Assembly: GCA_964462335.1 (NCBI GenBank)
Contig: CAYWYG010000013.1
Coordinates: 1 to 22,477 of the forward strand
Length of the DNA stretch: 22,477 bases
Reading direction: 5' to 3'
Origin: JAPUDQ01 sp964462335
GTDB taxonomy: Bacteria; Patescibacteriota; Saccharimonadia; Saccharimonadales; Saccharimonadaceae
Under the pieces are notes generated by a model. It saw only the letters and a list, made by a program, of their open reading frames with translations. It made no database searches and had not been told where the DNA came from. A program made the position numbers and the translations under genes. Shown here piece after piece: positions 1-6,967 of the stretch (its first letter is position 1; each line of letters starts with the position of its first letter).

Positions 1-267
1 ATGATTACTAAAGAAGACAAGTTAAAAGCTATTGCAACTGGCGCGGTGCACAAAACCGACGTCGGTTCTCCTCAGGCGCAGGTCGCGATTCTCACGGCTC
101 GCATCAAAGAGGTGACGGCTCACTTGAAGGCGAACAAGCATGACAACATGGCTCGCCGCGGTCTTATCCAGATGGTAGGGAAGCGCAAAAAACTTCTCCG
201 CTATCTCGAGAACAAAGATTTCGCCGCATATCAAGCGATCATCACCAAACTTGGTTTGCGCAAATAA
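1..267 (+). CDS. rpsO: 30S ribosomal protein S15
   Basis: This 88-aa protein has full-family length and is a confident S15. It binds the three-way junction of the 16S rRNA central domain early in 30S assembly. The conserved S15 features are visible: the segment GSPQAQVAILTARI, then HLKANKHDNMARRGLIQMVGKRKKLLRYL, in two recognisable blocks. The first base of the window is the A of the ATG, so the promoter and any autoregulatory leader are cut off. A strong hairpin follows the stop at once, so it looks like the end of its transcript. In most bacteria pnp follows rpsO directly; here pnp lies almost 7 kb further on. Confidence 0.97.
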   Translation: MITKEDKLKAIATGAVHKTDVGSPQAQVAILTARIKEVTAHLKANKHDNMARRGLIQMVGKRKKLLRYLENKDFAAYQAIITKLGLRK

Positions 268-282
268 TCTGCGCTAGCTTTC

Positions 283-320
283 CATAATAGTCCGCTAGTT
301 GGCGGACTATTATGTTATTT
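283..320 (+). terminator. Intrinsic terminator after rpsO
   Basis: A perfect 13-bp stem (283-295 with 302-314) encloses a 6-nt loop and is followed by a T-rich run. It lies 15 nt after the rpsO stop and just before the -35 box of the next gene. Confidence 0.85.
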
Positions 321-347
321 GACCAATTATAAGTCATCAATTATGAT
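319..347 (+). promoter_or_regulatory. Sigma-70-type promoter, leaderless start of the gene at 356
   Basis: TTGACC (319-324), a 17-nt spacer and TATGAT (342-347). The -10 box ends 8 nt before the ATG, so transcription should begin at or within a base or two of the start codon. No Shine-Dalgarno site is present. Confidence 0.75.
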
Positions 348-355
348 GACGATGT

Positions 356-880
356 ATGAAAAAAGCAAAAGCCGTTTCGCGGCGGATATCTCTCACGACT
401 TTCCTTGTCGCAGGAATCATTTCCATTATAGCTGGGGGGGTCACGGGATATAGCCTCGCCTTTACAAAATACAATCCCAATAGAACCCCTAGTGATAATG
501 TCCCTGGTTATATCACCGTAGATGAAGCTCGCGGGCAGGTCAAAGGTTTTTATGAACAATACTTAAGACCACGAGAAAGCAACTCACCAGTATCGCGCCA
601 GGCAATCATCCGTAGCTACGGTACAAAAAATCTGTTGTTTTACAGCCAGTATTATCAGCATGGTTTTGACCCGATTGTCTGCTCAACGACCATGCCATCA
701 AACGTAACGACCAAAAATGTCACACCTGGTGCGGGTGCCTTGGTGACGGCTGAGGCTCGATATCCCGATGGCTCAACGGCGGATATCGACGTCACACTAG
801 TACTCAACCGCGATGGTTTTGGCATTGATACAATTACCTGCCCAGGTGATAAAGGCAATCTTCCGCCATTAGCGCAGTAG
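356..880 (+). CDS. Membrane-anchored protein of unknown function
   Basis: 174 aa, family not recognised. A basic N-terminus (KKAKAVSRR) is followed by one hydrophobic segment at about residues 12-36, which suggests a signal anchor with the rest of the protein outside the cell. The exported part has two cysteines, one near the middle (IVCSTT) and one near the C-terminus (ITCPGD), that could form a disulfide. The architecture (short anchor plus roughly 130-aa exported domain) resembles other orphan surface proteins in this window, notably the one at 4613. The start is set by a promoter whose -10 box ends 8 nt upstream. Function cannot be inferred. Confidence 0.8.
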   Translation: MKKAKAVSRRISLTTFLVAGIISIIAGGVTGYSLAFTKYNPNRTPSDNVPGYITVDEARGQVKGFYEQYLRPRESNSPVSRQAIIRSYGTKNLLFYSQYYQHGFDPIVCSTTMPSNVTTKNVTPGAGALVTAEARYPDGSTADIDVTLVLNRDGFGIDTITCPGDKGNLPPLAQ

Positions 881-883
881 ATG

Positions 884-892
884 TGCTAGACT
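884..892 (+). promoter_or_regulatory. Candidate extended -10 element for the gene at 945
   Basis: TGCTAGACT has a TGn motif before a TAGACT -10 box. No good -35 is seen. The expected start near 899 would give a leader of about 45 nt with a small hairpin (TAGCC/GGCTA) and a strong ribosome site. Read-through from the gene at 356 is an alternative. Confidence 0.35.
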
Positions 893-944
893 GAAAGAGT
901 TAGCCATTAGGCTATCAACCGTTCTCGAACCCCAGGAGGGTACG

Positions 945-1262
945 ATGAAACTGAAGAGCAGACTTGCCGCCGTAGCTGCGAGCTTCGCGTTGGCGGCGGG
1001 TGGTTGTCTTGTCGCAGCGCAACCTGCGACTGCCGCAGCAGGCGACCCCGGCTACATCAACGCGCCAGCTGAGATTCGCAAGGGGCCGAGCTACTTCTAC
1101 GGCGTGTCGTCCTACGTGTACTACAGTGGCTGGAACTACTTCGGCTGCTGGACGGACGATGGCCAAGGTCACCGCTGGTTCAGCCTGTACTTGGGGAACC
1201 AACAGTGGGTCGACACGAGGTTCATCACTCACCAACCTTCGCTACCGCACTGCGGCTCGTAA
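945..1262 (+). CDS. Small secreted protein, possibly SH3-like
   Basis: 105 aa. The N-terminus is a clear Sec signal peptide: KLKSR, an Ala/Leu-rich core to about residue 24, then an Ala-rich cleavage region near PATAAAG. The mature part is about 75 aa, rich in Tyr, Trp and Gly, with two cysteines (FGCW and the near-terminal PHCGS). The pattern with IRKGPS near its start and QQWVDTRFI near its end resembles small bacterial SH3-like domains of exported actinobacterial proteins, but I would not assign the family firmly. AGGAGG at 934-939 lies 5 nt before the ATG. Its codons are visibly richer in G/C at third positions than those of the gene at 356. Transfer from an actinobacterial host is possible but unproven. 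Confidence 0.75.
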   Translation: MKLKSRLAAVAASFALAAGGCLVAAQPATAAAGDPGYINAPAEIRKGPSYFYGVSSYVYYSGWNYFGCWTDDGQGHRWFSLYLGNQQWVDTRFITHQPSLPHCGS

Positions 1263-1298
1263 CTCGGCCGTGAAGGTAGTTTAACGGTTACCCTTAAA

Positions 1299-1372
1299 GA
1301 TCAGTTGAGGATAACGGGCGAGTGGGCTGTCGCGTTTCGCGCATGATCCCACTCCCTGTTATCCTCCTGATT
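1299..1372. terminator. Large imperfect hairpin between convergent genes
   Basis: The arms 1301-1326 and 1348-1370 are complementary over most of their length (GAGGATAAC with GTTATCCTC, GAGTGGG with CCCACTC). An inner mini-hairpin, CGCG-TTT-CGCG, closes it. It separates the secreted gene (+) from plsY (-) and most likely acts as a terminator in both directions. No other feature lies between 1263 and 1390. Confidence 0.65.
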
Positions 1373-1390
1373 AACAAATGTAAAGTTTGG

Positions 1391-2106
1391 CTAAAGGTGC
1401 GGTATCGTACCGCGGATGTTGTCGCGGAGGGTGTAGCTCGCGATGAGCAGGAGCAGGGCAAAATGCCACCACTGGAGCGGCGAGACAAATGGTCCGGCAA
1501 AGACGAGGACGATGAGTGCCGCGATCGCGGCGCGGCCTGATTCGATCTTGAATCCCAAGTGCGGTACGAGATAGATCGCGAGGCCGATCAGCGCCGCATA
1601 TGGTGCGATGACGAGCAGCATACCAAACGCCGTTGCGATGCCTTTGCCNNNNNNNNNNNNNNNNNNNNNNNNNNNNNNNNNNNNNNNNNNNNNNNNNNNN
1701 NNNNNNNNNNNNNNNNNNNNNNNNNNNNNNNNNNNNNNNNNNNNNNNNCCGCATATGGTGCGATGACGAGCAGCATACCAAACGCCGTTGCGATGCCTTT
1801 GCCGCCGCGGAAGTGTAGCCAGACAGGGAAGATATGCGCGAGCATGGCCGTGAGGCCTGCCCAAAACGCCAGCTCAGGTACATAGTGTTGCGCTAGCAGT
1901 GTCGCAGCGGCGCCTTTGCCGACATCCCCGATGAGGGTCGGGACAGCCGCTTTCCAGCCTAAGATACCGAGCATGTTGGCGAATCCGATATTACCGCTTC
2001 CGCGCTTCTGGATATCCACGCCATAAAACTTCCAGGCAATGATCTTGCCGAAGGGAATTGAACCGAGTAGGTAGGCGAGCAGAAAAACTATTGTGGTAGT
2101 CAACAT
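1391..2106 (-). CDS. plsY: Glycerol-3-phosphate acyltransferase PlsY, interrupted by an assembly gap
   Basis: PlsY is the membrane enzyme that moves an acyl group from acyl phosphate to glycerol-3-phosphate, giving lysophosphatidate, the first step of phospholipid synthesis. The three family motifs are present in order: GSIPFG (about 16-21), RGSGNIGFAN (about 35-44) and GGKGIATAFG. Several hydrophobic helices span the chain. The 100 Ns at 1649-1748 fall in the gene and are flanked by an identical 55-nt sequence. Removing the Ns and one copy (155 nt) restores one frame of 186 aa, normal for PlsY, so the apparent break is an assembly artefact. The ATG at 2106 follows a promoter whose -10 box ends 8 nt upstream, with no Shine-Dalgarno site. 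Confidence 0.9.
1594..1803. other. Scaffold gap with duplicated 55-nt contig ends
   Basis: Bases 1594-1648 and 1749-1803 are identical and flank exactly 100 Ns. This is the signature of two contigs whose ends overlap by one assembly k-mer but were joined with a fixed-size gap. The real sequence is probably continuous. Confidence 0.93.
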
Positions 2107-2114
2107 CGCTATGT

Positions 2115-2144
2115 ATCGTAGCGTACCCTCCCTAGTTGTACAAT
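2115..2144. promoter_or_regulatory. Fully overlapping divergent promoters (plsY and metallophosphoesterase)
   Basis: Minus strand: TTGTAC (forward 2138-2143), a 17-nt spacer and TACGAT (2115-2120), with the -10 box ending 8 nt before the plsY ATG. Plus strand: TACAAT (2139-2144), ending 6 nt before the ATG at 2151. The plus -10 overlaps the minus -35 through the palindrome TTGTACAA (2136-2143), so the two promoters should exclude each other. Confidence 0.65.
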
Positions 2145-2150
2145 ATATAC

Positions 2151-2708
2151 ATGAATATTCTTGCTATCGCCGACCGAGGGCCTCAGATTGATTTTACCCA
2201 GGTCATCCAAGATCGGGCGGTTGATCTGGTCGTTACACTTGGCGATCTCGAACGACACGATCTGCTTGGCCTCACGCAGGTAACGCATATCCCGAAAATC
2301 GGTGTCTATGGCAATCATTGCAGCGGTAATTATATGGATGAGCTGGGCATTATGAACATGCATATGATGACGTGGCAGTTCGGTGGGATGACATTTGGCG
2401 GTTTTCAGGGGTGTGTACGCTACAAAGCAAATCCCGATGCCATCATGTATACGCAAGAGGAAGCACAACAGATGATATCGATATTTCCCCCAGTCGATGT
2501 ATTTTTATGTCACTGTCCGCCGCGGGGCATTAATGACGAAGATGAAGTGGCGCATCAGGGGTTTGATGCATTGCGTACCTATATAGATACCTACCACCCG
2601 CAGCTATTGCTACACGGTCATACTTATCCTACTGAAGCAACGATTGTTCGGCAGCATGGTTCAACACGGATAGAGTATGTACATACGTGGCGGGTTATCA
2701 GTGTATGA
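2151..2708 (+). CDS. Calcineurin-like metallophosphoesterase family protein
   Basis: 185 aa. Family motifs are visible in order: GDLE (31-34), GNH (54-56), the His of CHCPPRG (119-125) and GHTY (156-159), matching GD-x-x, GNH, H and GHxH metal-site motifs of small YfcE/MJ0936-like phosphodiesterases. The first motif, normally DxH, reads DRG (8-10), so one metal ligand is absent or supplied otherwise. The substrate is unknown. The start at 2151 is preferred over an in-frame ATG at 2136 because the -10 box TACAAT (2139-2144) would lie inside a gene starting at 2136. A hairpin repeat follows the stop by about 20 nt. Confidence 0.8.
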   Translation: MNILAIADRGPQIDFTQVIQDRAVDLVVTLGDLERHDLLGLTQVTHIPKIGVYGNHCSGNYMDELGIMNMHMMTWQFGGMTFGGFQGCVRYKANPDAIMYTQEEAQQMISIFPPVDVFLCHCPPRGINDEDEVAHQGFDALRTYIDTYHPQLLLHGHTYPTEATIVRQHGSTRIEYVHTWRVISV

Positions 2709-2726
2709 CACGTGCTTAACGTATGT

Positions 2727-2769
2727 ACACAAAAGGATCTTCCTTTTGATCTGTTGTCTTGTGTAATTT
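2727..2769 (+). repeat. Repeated hairpin element, copy 1
   Basis: It contains the 20-nt core GGATCTTCCTTTTGATCTGT (2735-2754), 4 variable bases, then TTGTGTAATTT. ACACAA at 2727-2732 can pair with TTGTGT at 2759-2764, enclosing the small stem AAGGA/TCCTT. The same core and spacing recur at 4040-4085, after the next gene. Its position after a stop codon suggests a terminator, but strict conservation of the core between copies suggests a more specific role. Confidence 0.6.
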
Positions 2770-2797
2770 ATAGTTGATCAATAGTCATTATAAGATA

Positions 2798-2820
2798 ATG
2801 AAAAGGATAATCCTTTTCAT
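2798..2820. promoter_or_regulatory. 23-nt perfect palindrome upstream of the gene at 2912
   Basis: ATGAAAAGGAT, one central A, ATCCTTTTCAT: 11+1+11 bases without mismatch, centred at 2809, about 90 nt before the likely promoter of the 362-aa gene. It could be an operator or a hairpin. The rest of 2770-2911 shows only a weak -10 candidate, TATAGT (2897-2902), 9 nt before the ATG. Confidence 0.45.
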
Positions 2821-2911
2821 AGCTTTTCGTCGAGACGTGAGTAGACAAGTGCGCAGATAGTAACCATGAGCAATTTTTATTTTCTCGGCAAGATGATATA
2901 GTTGGCGTATT

Positions 2912-4000
2912 ATGAGTGAGAGAACGATGCTTACAGAGACGCGCGAACGGCGAGAACCCGCTGATGAGGCGCAAATTCGCCAGATCCTCGTCGAGCTATT
3001 TCGTGAGGAGTTTGCAGGCGATATCGCAGAGCTGTACGAACGAAAACAACGGCAGTTCCAGCAATGGCTGGCCGAAGTCATCGATCCGCTACGCAGAGTA
3101 TGGGTGGCCATGGACATCGCTCCATGCTCCCAAGGTGCTGACCAGGGATCGGTGACGCATCATGAAACGAAGGGTATCACTGTCACGCTTCCAGTAGATA
3201 TCGGTGAGGATGACAGAGTAGTTGTGCCTGTTGCGATCGTGTTTCCAGCAGGGAGCCAACTCGATGAGGTCATTGAGTACCAGGAAATGTTGCTGATATT
3301 ACAGGAATGGATAGAAGACGCTCGAAATAGTAAGGCGTCCGAAATCAGATGGCTCAGTATAGACCGTAAAAGTAGCATACTAGAAGGGTTATTGATAGAG
3401 TTAGATTTCTTTGGTGACATACACACAGGGGTATCTGCCAGCACAATACAATACCACAGTATCTCTCTTGAGAGAGCAGAGGCTGCTCAGCAAGCAGCAT
3501 ACGAATATGTCTTGACGAAAGATACGGCAGTCTCTCGTGCCACGGTCGGTATAGCCGATGGTGCACATAGGTTGGAGATTGCCAGACAGACTGACACATC
3601 GCGTGGCGAGGTGGAGCGGATGATCGAGGCAGCTATGCTTGAGAGGGTACTGCCGACCCTGTCGTTGAATGAGAAACGCGAGCTCCATATTGGCGCGCAT
3701 AACCCCGCATTCTTACGAGCGAGGATGAGAGATATTGCACAAGTACCAGTTATCCTCGGGCGGTATCTTGCCGAGCTCGATGCAGCGGATCTTTTGCTCG
3801 AGCGTATCAAAGAATCTGATTTTTTCAAACGCAATACGCAGCCACGTAGTTCGATCCAAGACGTCCCACGGGGGGATGAGGGTGGCGGCCCGCAAGACGC
3901 GGTATTCCCAGGTCCGCAAGACGGCGCAAGCAAGGGACTCGCAGCACCCGCTTTTCGCACAGTCGATCGTTCCCGTGGCCCAGTTTTCCCACCAAACTGA
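2912..4000 (+). CDS. Protein of unknown function, 362 aa
   Basis: I do not recognise the family. The N-terminal 65 residues are charged and probably helical (DEAQIRQILVELFREEF, then KQRQFQQWLAEVID). Residues about 85-115 look like beta strands (GITVTLPVDIGEDDRVVVPV). A long charged helical region follows to about residue 310. The last 50 residues are Gly/Pro/Asp-rich and probably disordered. No signal peptide or membrane segment is visible, so a cytoplasmic location is likely. The gene is flanked on both sides by copies of one hairpin repeat (2727-2769 and 4040-4085), so it could be a discrete cassette. Confidence 0.7.
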   Translation: MSERTMLTETRERREPADEAQIRQILVELFREEFAGDIAELYERKQRQFQQWLAEVIDPLRRVWVAMDIAPCSQGADQGSVTHHETKGITVTLPVDIGEDDRVVVPVAIVFPAGSQLDEVIEYQEMLLILQEWIEDARNSKASEIRWLSIDRKSSILEGLLIELDFFGDIHTGVSASTIQYHSISLERAEAAQQAAYEYVLTKDTAVSRATVGIADGAHRLEIARQTDTSRGEVERMIEAAMLERVLPTLSLNEKRELHIGAHNPAFLRARMRDIAQVPVILGRYLAELDAADLLLERIKESDFFKRNTQPRSSIQDVPRGDEGGGPQDAVFPGPQDGASKGLAAPAFRTVDRSRGPVFPPN

Positions 4001-4039
4001 CACACAGTCCAGAGCAATAAAGTTGCTGGATAATTAAAT

Positions 4040-4085
4040 CACAACGAAAGGGATCTTCCTTTTGATCTGTAATTTTGTGTAATTT
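4040..4085. repeat. Repeated hairpin element, copy 2
   Basis: The same 20-nt core as copy 1 (4051-4070), then 4 different bases and TTGTGTAATTT (4075-4085). CACAA (4040-4044) pairs with TTGTG (4075-4079), so the outer stem is kept while the bases between differ. It lies between convergent genes and may terminate both. Confidence 0.6.
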
Positions 4086-4544
4086 TCATAAATCGTTGAA
4101 AAACAACGGCAGAGCTTGATGGTCGAGTGTCGTGAAATCGACAGTACGTAGAAATGTCGGTAAGAAATCCACGTCCCTAGGATCGACCCAAGCGAATTCG
4201 GCCAGCTCGGTCTCACCGTGGCTTGTTGTTGTGAGGTCAATAGTGTCAAATTTATCGACGTTGGTGATCTCAAAGAAAAACTCGAGGAACTCATCATGTT
4301 TATACAATTCGTCGCTAGTTTTGCGAAATTGCTGAACAAAGAGCAGGCGACCGATCTCGGCCGTGATGCCGGTTTCTTCTCTGATCTCGCGTCGTAGACC
4401 GTTGTGGAGTGATTCGCCATCATAGAGCCCGCCACCTGGCGTGCACCAAAAGTGCATACCGCGTTCGACATTGGCACGATGCCGCACGGCAAATAGTTTC
4501 CCATCTCGGTAGACAACTCCGCGGACAGTGATACGTCGGCTCAT
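4086..4544 (-). CDS. Nudix hydrolase
   Basis: 152 aa. The Nudix box GX5EX7REUXEEXGU is complete: G38, E44, then REIREETGI at 52-60, with the EE pair at 56-57 as metal ligands. The enzyme hydrolyses a nucleoside diphosphate linked to another group. The N-terminus (ITVRGVVYRDGKLFAVRHR) is the usual first strand pair. The PGGGLYDGESL context is common in NTP/sugar-nucleotide pyrophosphatases and MutT-like housecleaning enzymes, but the substrate cannot be read from sequence. The -10 box TATACT (forward 4553-4558) ends 8 nt before the ATG, with no Shine-Dalgarno site, so a leaderless start is likely. It is transcribed away from the gene at 4613. Confidence 0.88.
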   Translation of the reverse strand: MSRRITVRGVVYRDGKLFAVRHRANVERGMHFWCTPGGGLYDGESLHNGLRREIREETGITAEIGRLLFVQQFRKTSDELYKHDEFLEFFFEITNVDKFDTIDLTTTSHGETELAEFAWVDPRDVDFLPTFLRTVDFTTLDHQALPLFFNDL

Positions 4545-4600
4545 ACTAGATAAGTATAGCGTATATCGTAGAACGTATTTCGCATACGATGGCAGCAGAG

Positions 4601-4612
4601 TACAATGTCTTC
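4601..4612 (+). promoter_or_regulatory. -10 box fixing a leaderless start at 4613
   Basis: TACAAT (4601-4606) ends 6 nt before the ATG at 4613. The longer reading from 4589 would place this promoter inside the gene. The -35 region is weak. Confidence 0.6.
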
Positions 4613-5608
4613 ATGAACTACGAGAACCCTACGCCCATACAGAAACCATCACGCTCTGTCACAAAAATACTCAAACCACTCAGTTTGCTACTGGTGCTTG
4701 CCGTTTATACTTTCGGAGTCGCGGCAGGGAGTATCTGGTGGCATGACAAGACAGTGCAAGACACGTCCAATGCAATTGACCCGCGCAAAGTCGTCCAAGA
4801 ATCGCTCGTGAAAAACCTTGATCTCAAGACTGTCAAGCGTCACATTACGTACCGCGACAATGCTGACCGCGGCATGCTCATCGACTGGGATCTGACGAGC
4901 GATTTTAGCAATACGCGTGATCCCAAGACCAAAGGTTTCTTGACGCTCACGTGGCTGCGTGACAAGACAGAGTACAGGCAAAAACTTGAGATGGTGATTG
5001 TATCTGCGAAAAACTATACCAATATCGGCTACTTTCGCATGGTCGAAGGAGCCGAGCTGACCAAAGCGCCGACGGACTGGTTTACCACGACATTCTCGTC
5101 GTATAGCTCGGGGAATAGCGGGGATCTCTATCAGCGTCAGGGAAGTTATGGCGGCGGCAGGGGGTCGTCGAGTAGTATTTTTGCGAACACACTTCATAAT
5201 GACGCGATGCGCAATTTTAGAGGTTTCAACTTTAGCCTCTATACCTCGCCAGCATTTTATATGGTCATGGGTGATATGCGGGAGGGCAACGACAAGTCGA
5301 ATCTAACTGATATGATCCGCGCCAACCGACCGTATGTCATGCAAAACTGCCAGAAGTCGGATACCGAGGCTTGGTGCGATGGTCAGACAAACGCAGGCGA
5401 GATGCAGGCAGTGAGTGCAAAATTTTACGAGTCAGAAGGCTTCGGAGGGAATGGTCTTACCTTTGACCCGATCCACTACGTCATGGTCAGCGATCTCAAA
5501 ACCGGTTGGCTCAAAAAATTCCAGATCAACGCGCAGTACGGCAGTGATTCATTGGTCACAACCTTTAGCGGCTACAACGAACCTGTTGAGATCAAAGCCC
5601 CGATCTAG
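4613..5608 (+). CDS. Membrane-anchored exported protein of unknown function
   Basis: 331 aa from the ATG at 4613. A basic N-terminal stretch (KPSRSVTKILK) leads into one hydrophobic segment at about residues 20-40, then a large exterior domain. It has a Ser/Gly/Tyr-rich low-complexity patch at about 163-190 and two nearby cysteines (NCQKSD, AWCDG) that could bridge. No known domain is recognised. It resembles the exported protein at 356 in architecture only. Such single-anchor orphans are common in Saccharibacteria and may act at the contact with a host cell, but that is inference. Confidence 0.75.
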   Translation: MNYENPTPIQKPSRSVTKILKPLSLLLVLAVYTFGVAAGSIWWHDKTVQDTSNAIDPRKVVQESLVKNLDLKTVKRHITYRDNADRGMLIDWDLTSDFSNTRDPKTKGFLTLTWLRDKTEYRQKLEMVIVSAKNYTNIGYFRMVEGAELTKAPTDWFTTTFSSYSSGNSGDLYQRQGSYGGGRGSSSSIFANTLHNDAMRNFRGFNFSLYTSPAFYMVMGDMREGNDKSNLTDMIRANRPYVMQNCQKSDTEAWCDGQTNAGEMQAVSAKFYESEGFGGNGLTFDPIHYVMVSDLKTGWLKKFQINAQYGSDSLVTTFSGYNEPVEIKAPI

Positions 5609-5611
5609 GGA

Positions 5612-5640
5612 TTGACAAATATATACAATTTTCATACAAT
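5612..5640 (+). promoter_or_regulatory. Near-consensus leaderless promoter of the toxin-antitoxin pair
   Basis: TTGACA (5612-5617), a 17-nt spacer and TACAAT (5635-5640), then 6 nt to the ATG at 5647. It starts only 4 nt after the stop of the previous gene. The repeated ATACAAT within it could serve as an operator half-site for the antitoxin. Confidence 0.8.
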
Positions 5641-5646
5641 ATTTGT

Positions 5647-5877
5647 ATGAGTACGCAAACATTCAATCTATCACTTCCTAAAGCGCTCGTGCAGCAGGTC
5701 GACGACCAGGCGAAGCGTGATTATTCGTCGCGCAGCGACTTTGTGCGCAAAGCGATCGTTAACCAGCTCCGTGCCGAGCAGGCGTTGCAATCAGTGTTTG
5801 ACCGTGCCAATCTGCGCGGTCGCCAGCAGGGTATCACGTCAGAACAACAAATCTATGATATCCTCGACGACTGCTAG
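5647..5877 (+). CDS. Ribbon-helix-helix antitoxin
   Basis: 76 aa. The N-terminal strand TFNLSLPKALVQQVD followed by helices with the SRSDFVRKAI signature is the CopG/Arc-type ribbon-helix-helix DNA-binding fold. The C-terminal half should wrap the toxin. It overlaps the PIN toxin gene by 23 nt, a usual order for type II toxin-antitoxin pairs. The protein probably represses its own promoter at 5612-5640. Confidence 0.88.
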   Translation: MSTQTFNLSLPKALVQQVDDQAKRDYSSRSDFVRKAIVNQLRAEQALQSVFDRANLRGRQQGITSEQQIYDILDDC

Positions 5878-6274
5878 AGTTGTCATCGACAGCAATGTTT
5901 GGATCTCGGCGCTCGTCTTTGGCGGGACTCCACGCATAGTATTCGAGCAGTGCGTCCGTGATGGCGCACGAATCCTTGTCAGCGAACAGCTATTAAGTGA
6001 AATCCGTCGCAAACTACATACCAGATTTTCGGATTTTACTGATGATTTCGGAGCACTTATCACTGCGCTGCATGACCGACTCGATACCGTACAGCTCGGC
6101 GAGATCACCATCGACGTCTGCCGCGATCCCGATGATAACATGGTGCTCGAAACTGCTGTGCTCGGCTACGCGCACGTGATCGTCAGCGGTGACAAAGATC
6201 TACTCACTCTGGTGAGTTATGACTCTATCGTCATACAAACCCCCTCCCAGTTTGTCGAAGTATCAAAAAACTGA
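5855..6274 (+). CDS. PIN-domain toxin (putative RNase)
   Basis: 139 aa from the ATG at 5855, which lies inside the antitoxin gene. The PIN acidic residues are visible: D12 (VIDSNVWISAL), E49 (SEQLLSEI), D91/D94 (CRDPDDN) and D113 (VSGDKDLL). This spacing matches the PIN_3 group annotated as putative toxin-antitoxin toxin component. It likely cleaves RNA when freed from the antitoxin. A longer reading from 5717 exists but would overlap most of the antitoxin, so the short form is preferred. Confidence 0.88.
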   Translation: MISSTTARVVIDSNVWISALVFGGTPRIVFEQCVRDGARILVSEQLLSEIRRKLHTRFSDFTDDFGALITALHDRLDTVQLGEITIDVCRDPDDNMVLETAVLGYAHVIVSGDKDLLTLVSYDSIVIQTPSQFVEVSKN

Positions 6275-6313
6275 CCATCTTTGGTCAGCCTTATTTCTGT
6301 TAAAAATTTGTTG

Positions 6314-6371
6314 CCCCGCGGCGGGGACGGATAGGGCCATGATGGCCGCGCTATCCGTCCCCGCCGGGGAG
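6314..6371. terminator. GC-rich hairpin between convergent genes
   Basis: A perfect 16-bp stem (6319-6334 with 6351-6366) encloses a loop that holds its own GGCCAT/ATGGCC palindrome. It sits between the PIN toxin (+) and the minus-strand orphan. A clear T-run is missing, so it may act as a barrier or RNA-stabilising structure as well. Confidence 0.6.
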
Positions 6372-6378
6372 GTGCACC

Positions 6379-6825
6379 CTACTGGTCTTCCTCTTCCTCT
6401 CCCTCTCCCAGGAAGCTGCCGACCGGCGCGTCCTGCGGATCGTCGTCCTCCGCGACGTAGCCCTTTGACTGGTGGAACAGGGTAAGGCAGGCGATCACTG
6501 TTCCCTCTGACGGTACGACCTCAGGTGGGATAACGCTGACGCGATCTGAGCTGGCATTGCCGTACACGATTGTCACTGCAACCACGAGCTTGAGCGACGG
6601 CGCACCCTGCCACCACTGCCCGTCTGTGCTGTTCTGGATGTCGGCGAGTGCCTCCTCGAAAAGCCTGTTGAGATACCGGGTGCGCTTGAGACTCCCGATC
6701 CCTGCAAAGAGCCCATTGAAGATGTTCAGCATCACACCGACGTCGTCGAAGTAGCTGAGGAATCGAGTGATGTTGCCCTGCTCACGTTCGAAGACGTATC
6801 TGGCTTCTTCGACCGTCATGGTCAT
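6379..6825 (-). CDS. Cytoplasmic protein of unknown function with acidic tail
   Basis: 148 aa, family not recognised. The start at 6825 is chosen because GGAG lies 8 nt upstream (minus strand) and the sequence before it reads as leader. The first half looks helical (TVEEARYVFEREQGNI, LKRTRYLNRLFEEALADI), the middle is beta-like (PSLKLVVAVTIVYG), and the last 25 residues are strongly acidic (EDDDPQDAP, GEGEEEEDQ). There is no signal peptide. It belongs, with the genes at 945, 14170, 17393 and 21833, to a group of GC-richer orphan genes with Shine-Dalgarno sites. Confidence 0.65.
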   Translation of the reverse strand: MTMTVEEARYVFEREQGNITRFLSYFDDVGVMLNIFNGLFAGIGSLKRTRYLNRLFEEALADIQNSTDGQWWQGAPSLKLVVAVTIVYGNASSDRVSVIPPEVVPSEGTVIACLTLFHQSKGYVAEDDDPQDAPVGSFLGEGEEEEDQ

Positions 6826-6967
6826 GAGTTGGCTCCTTGATCTGGCGGTTTCCCGCGAGGTGGTTGTCCTTGAGCTGGACGAGCCATACTCGAATAATTC
6901 CGAGCGCAGCTCGCCCAGCTCCAGTGACAAAACCAAAGAGGATATGTAGGTACAGTCTCTTCTTCAC
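6782..6967 (-). CDS. Candidate small membrane peptide upstream of and overlapping the gene at 6825
   Basis: 61 aa from a GTG at 6967. MKKRLYLHILFGFVTGAG is a basic N-terminus leading to a hydrophobic stretch, like a small membrane protein. The GTG lies 18 nt after the -10 box of a strong promoter, giving a leader of about 11 nt. The frame runs 44 nt into the next gene, so its translation would pass over the ribosome site at 6825 and could couple to it. It may instead be chance reading of a leader. Confidence 0.3.
   Translation of the reverse strand: MKKRLYLHILFGFVTGAGRAALGIIRVWLVQLKDNHLAGNRQIKEPTHDHDGRRSQIRLRT

Noticed and set aside
877..900. A further heptad arm after the gene at 356 (AGTAGATGTG at the stop codon)
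   Set aside because: Only the AGTAGA start matches. The following bases do not keep the GAYNNTR period, so it is probably chance.
2727..4085. Integron attC sites around the unknown gene
   Set aside because: The flanks are direct repeats of one small hairpin, but the core-site sequences and spacing of attC are not present and no integrase is seen.
5717..6274. Long form of the PIN toxin starting at 5717
   Set aside because: It would overlap most of the antitoxin in another frame. The PIN fold begins with VVIDSNVW, a few residues after the ATG at 5855.
6379..6936. 185-aa form of the minus-strand orphan
   Set aside because: The first 37 residues are Ser/Arg/Thr low complexity from the leader. 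The ATG at 6825 has GGAG 8 nt upstream.
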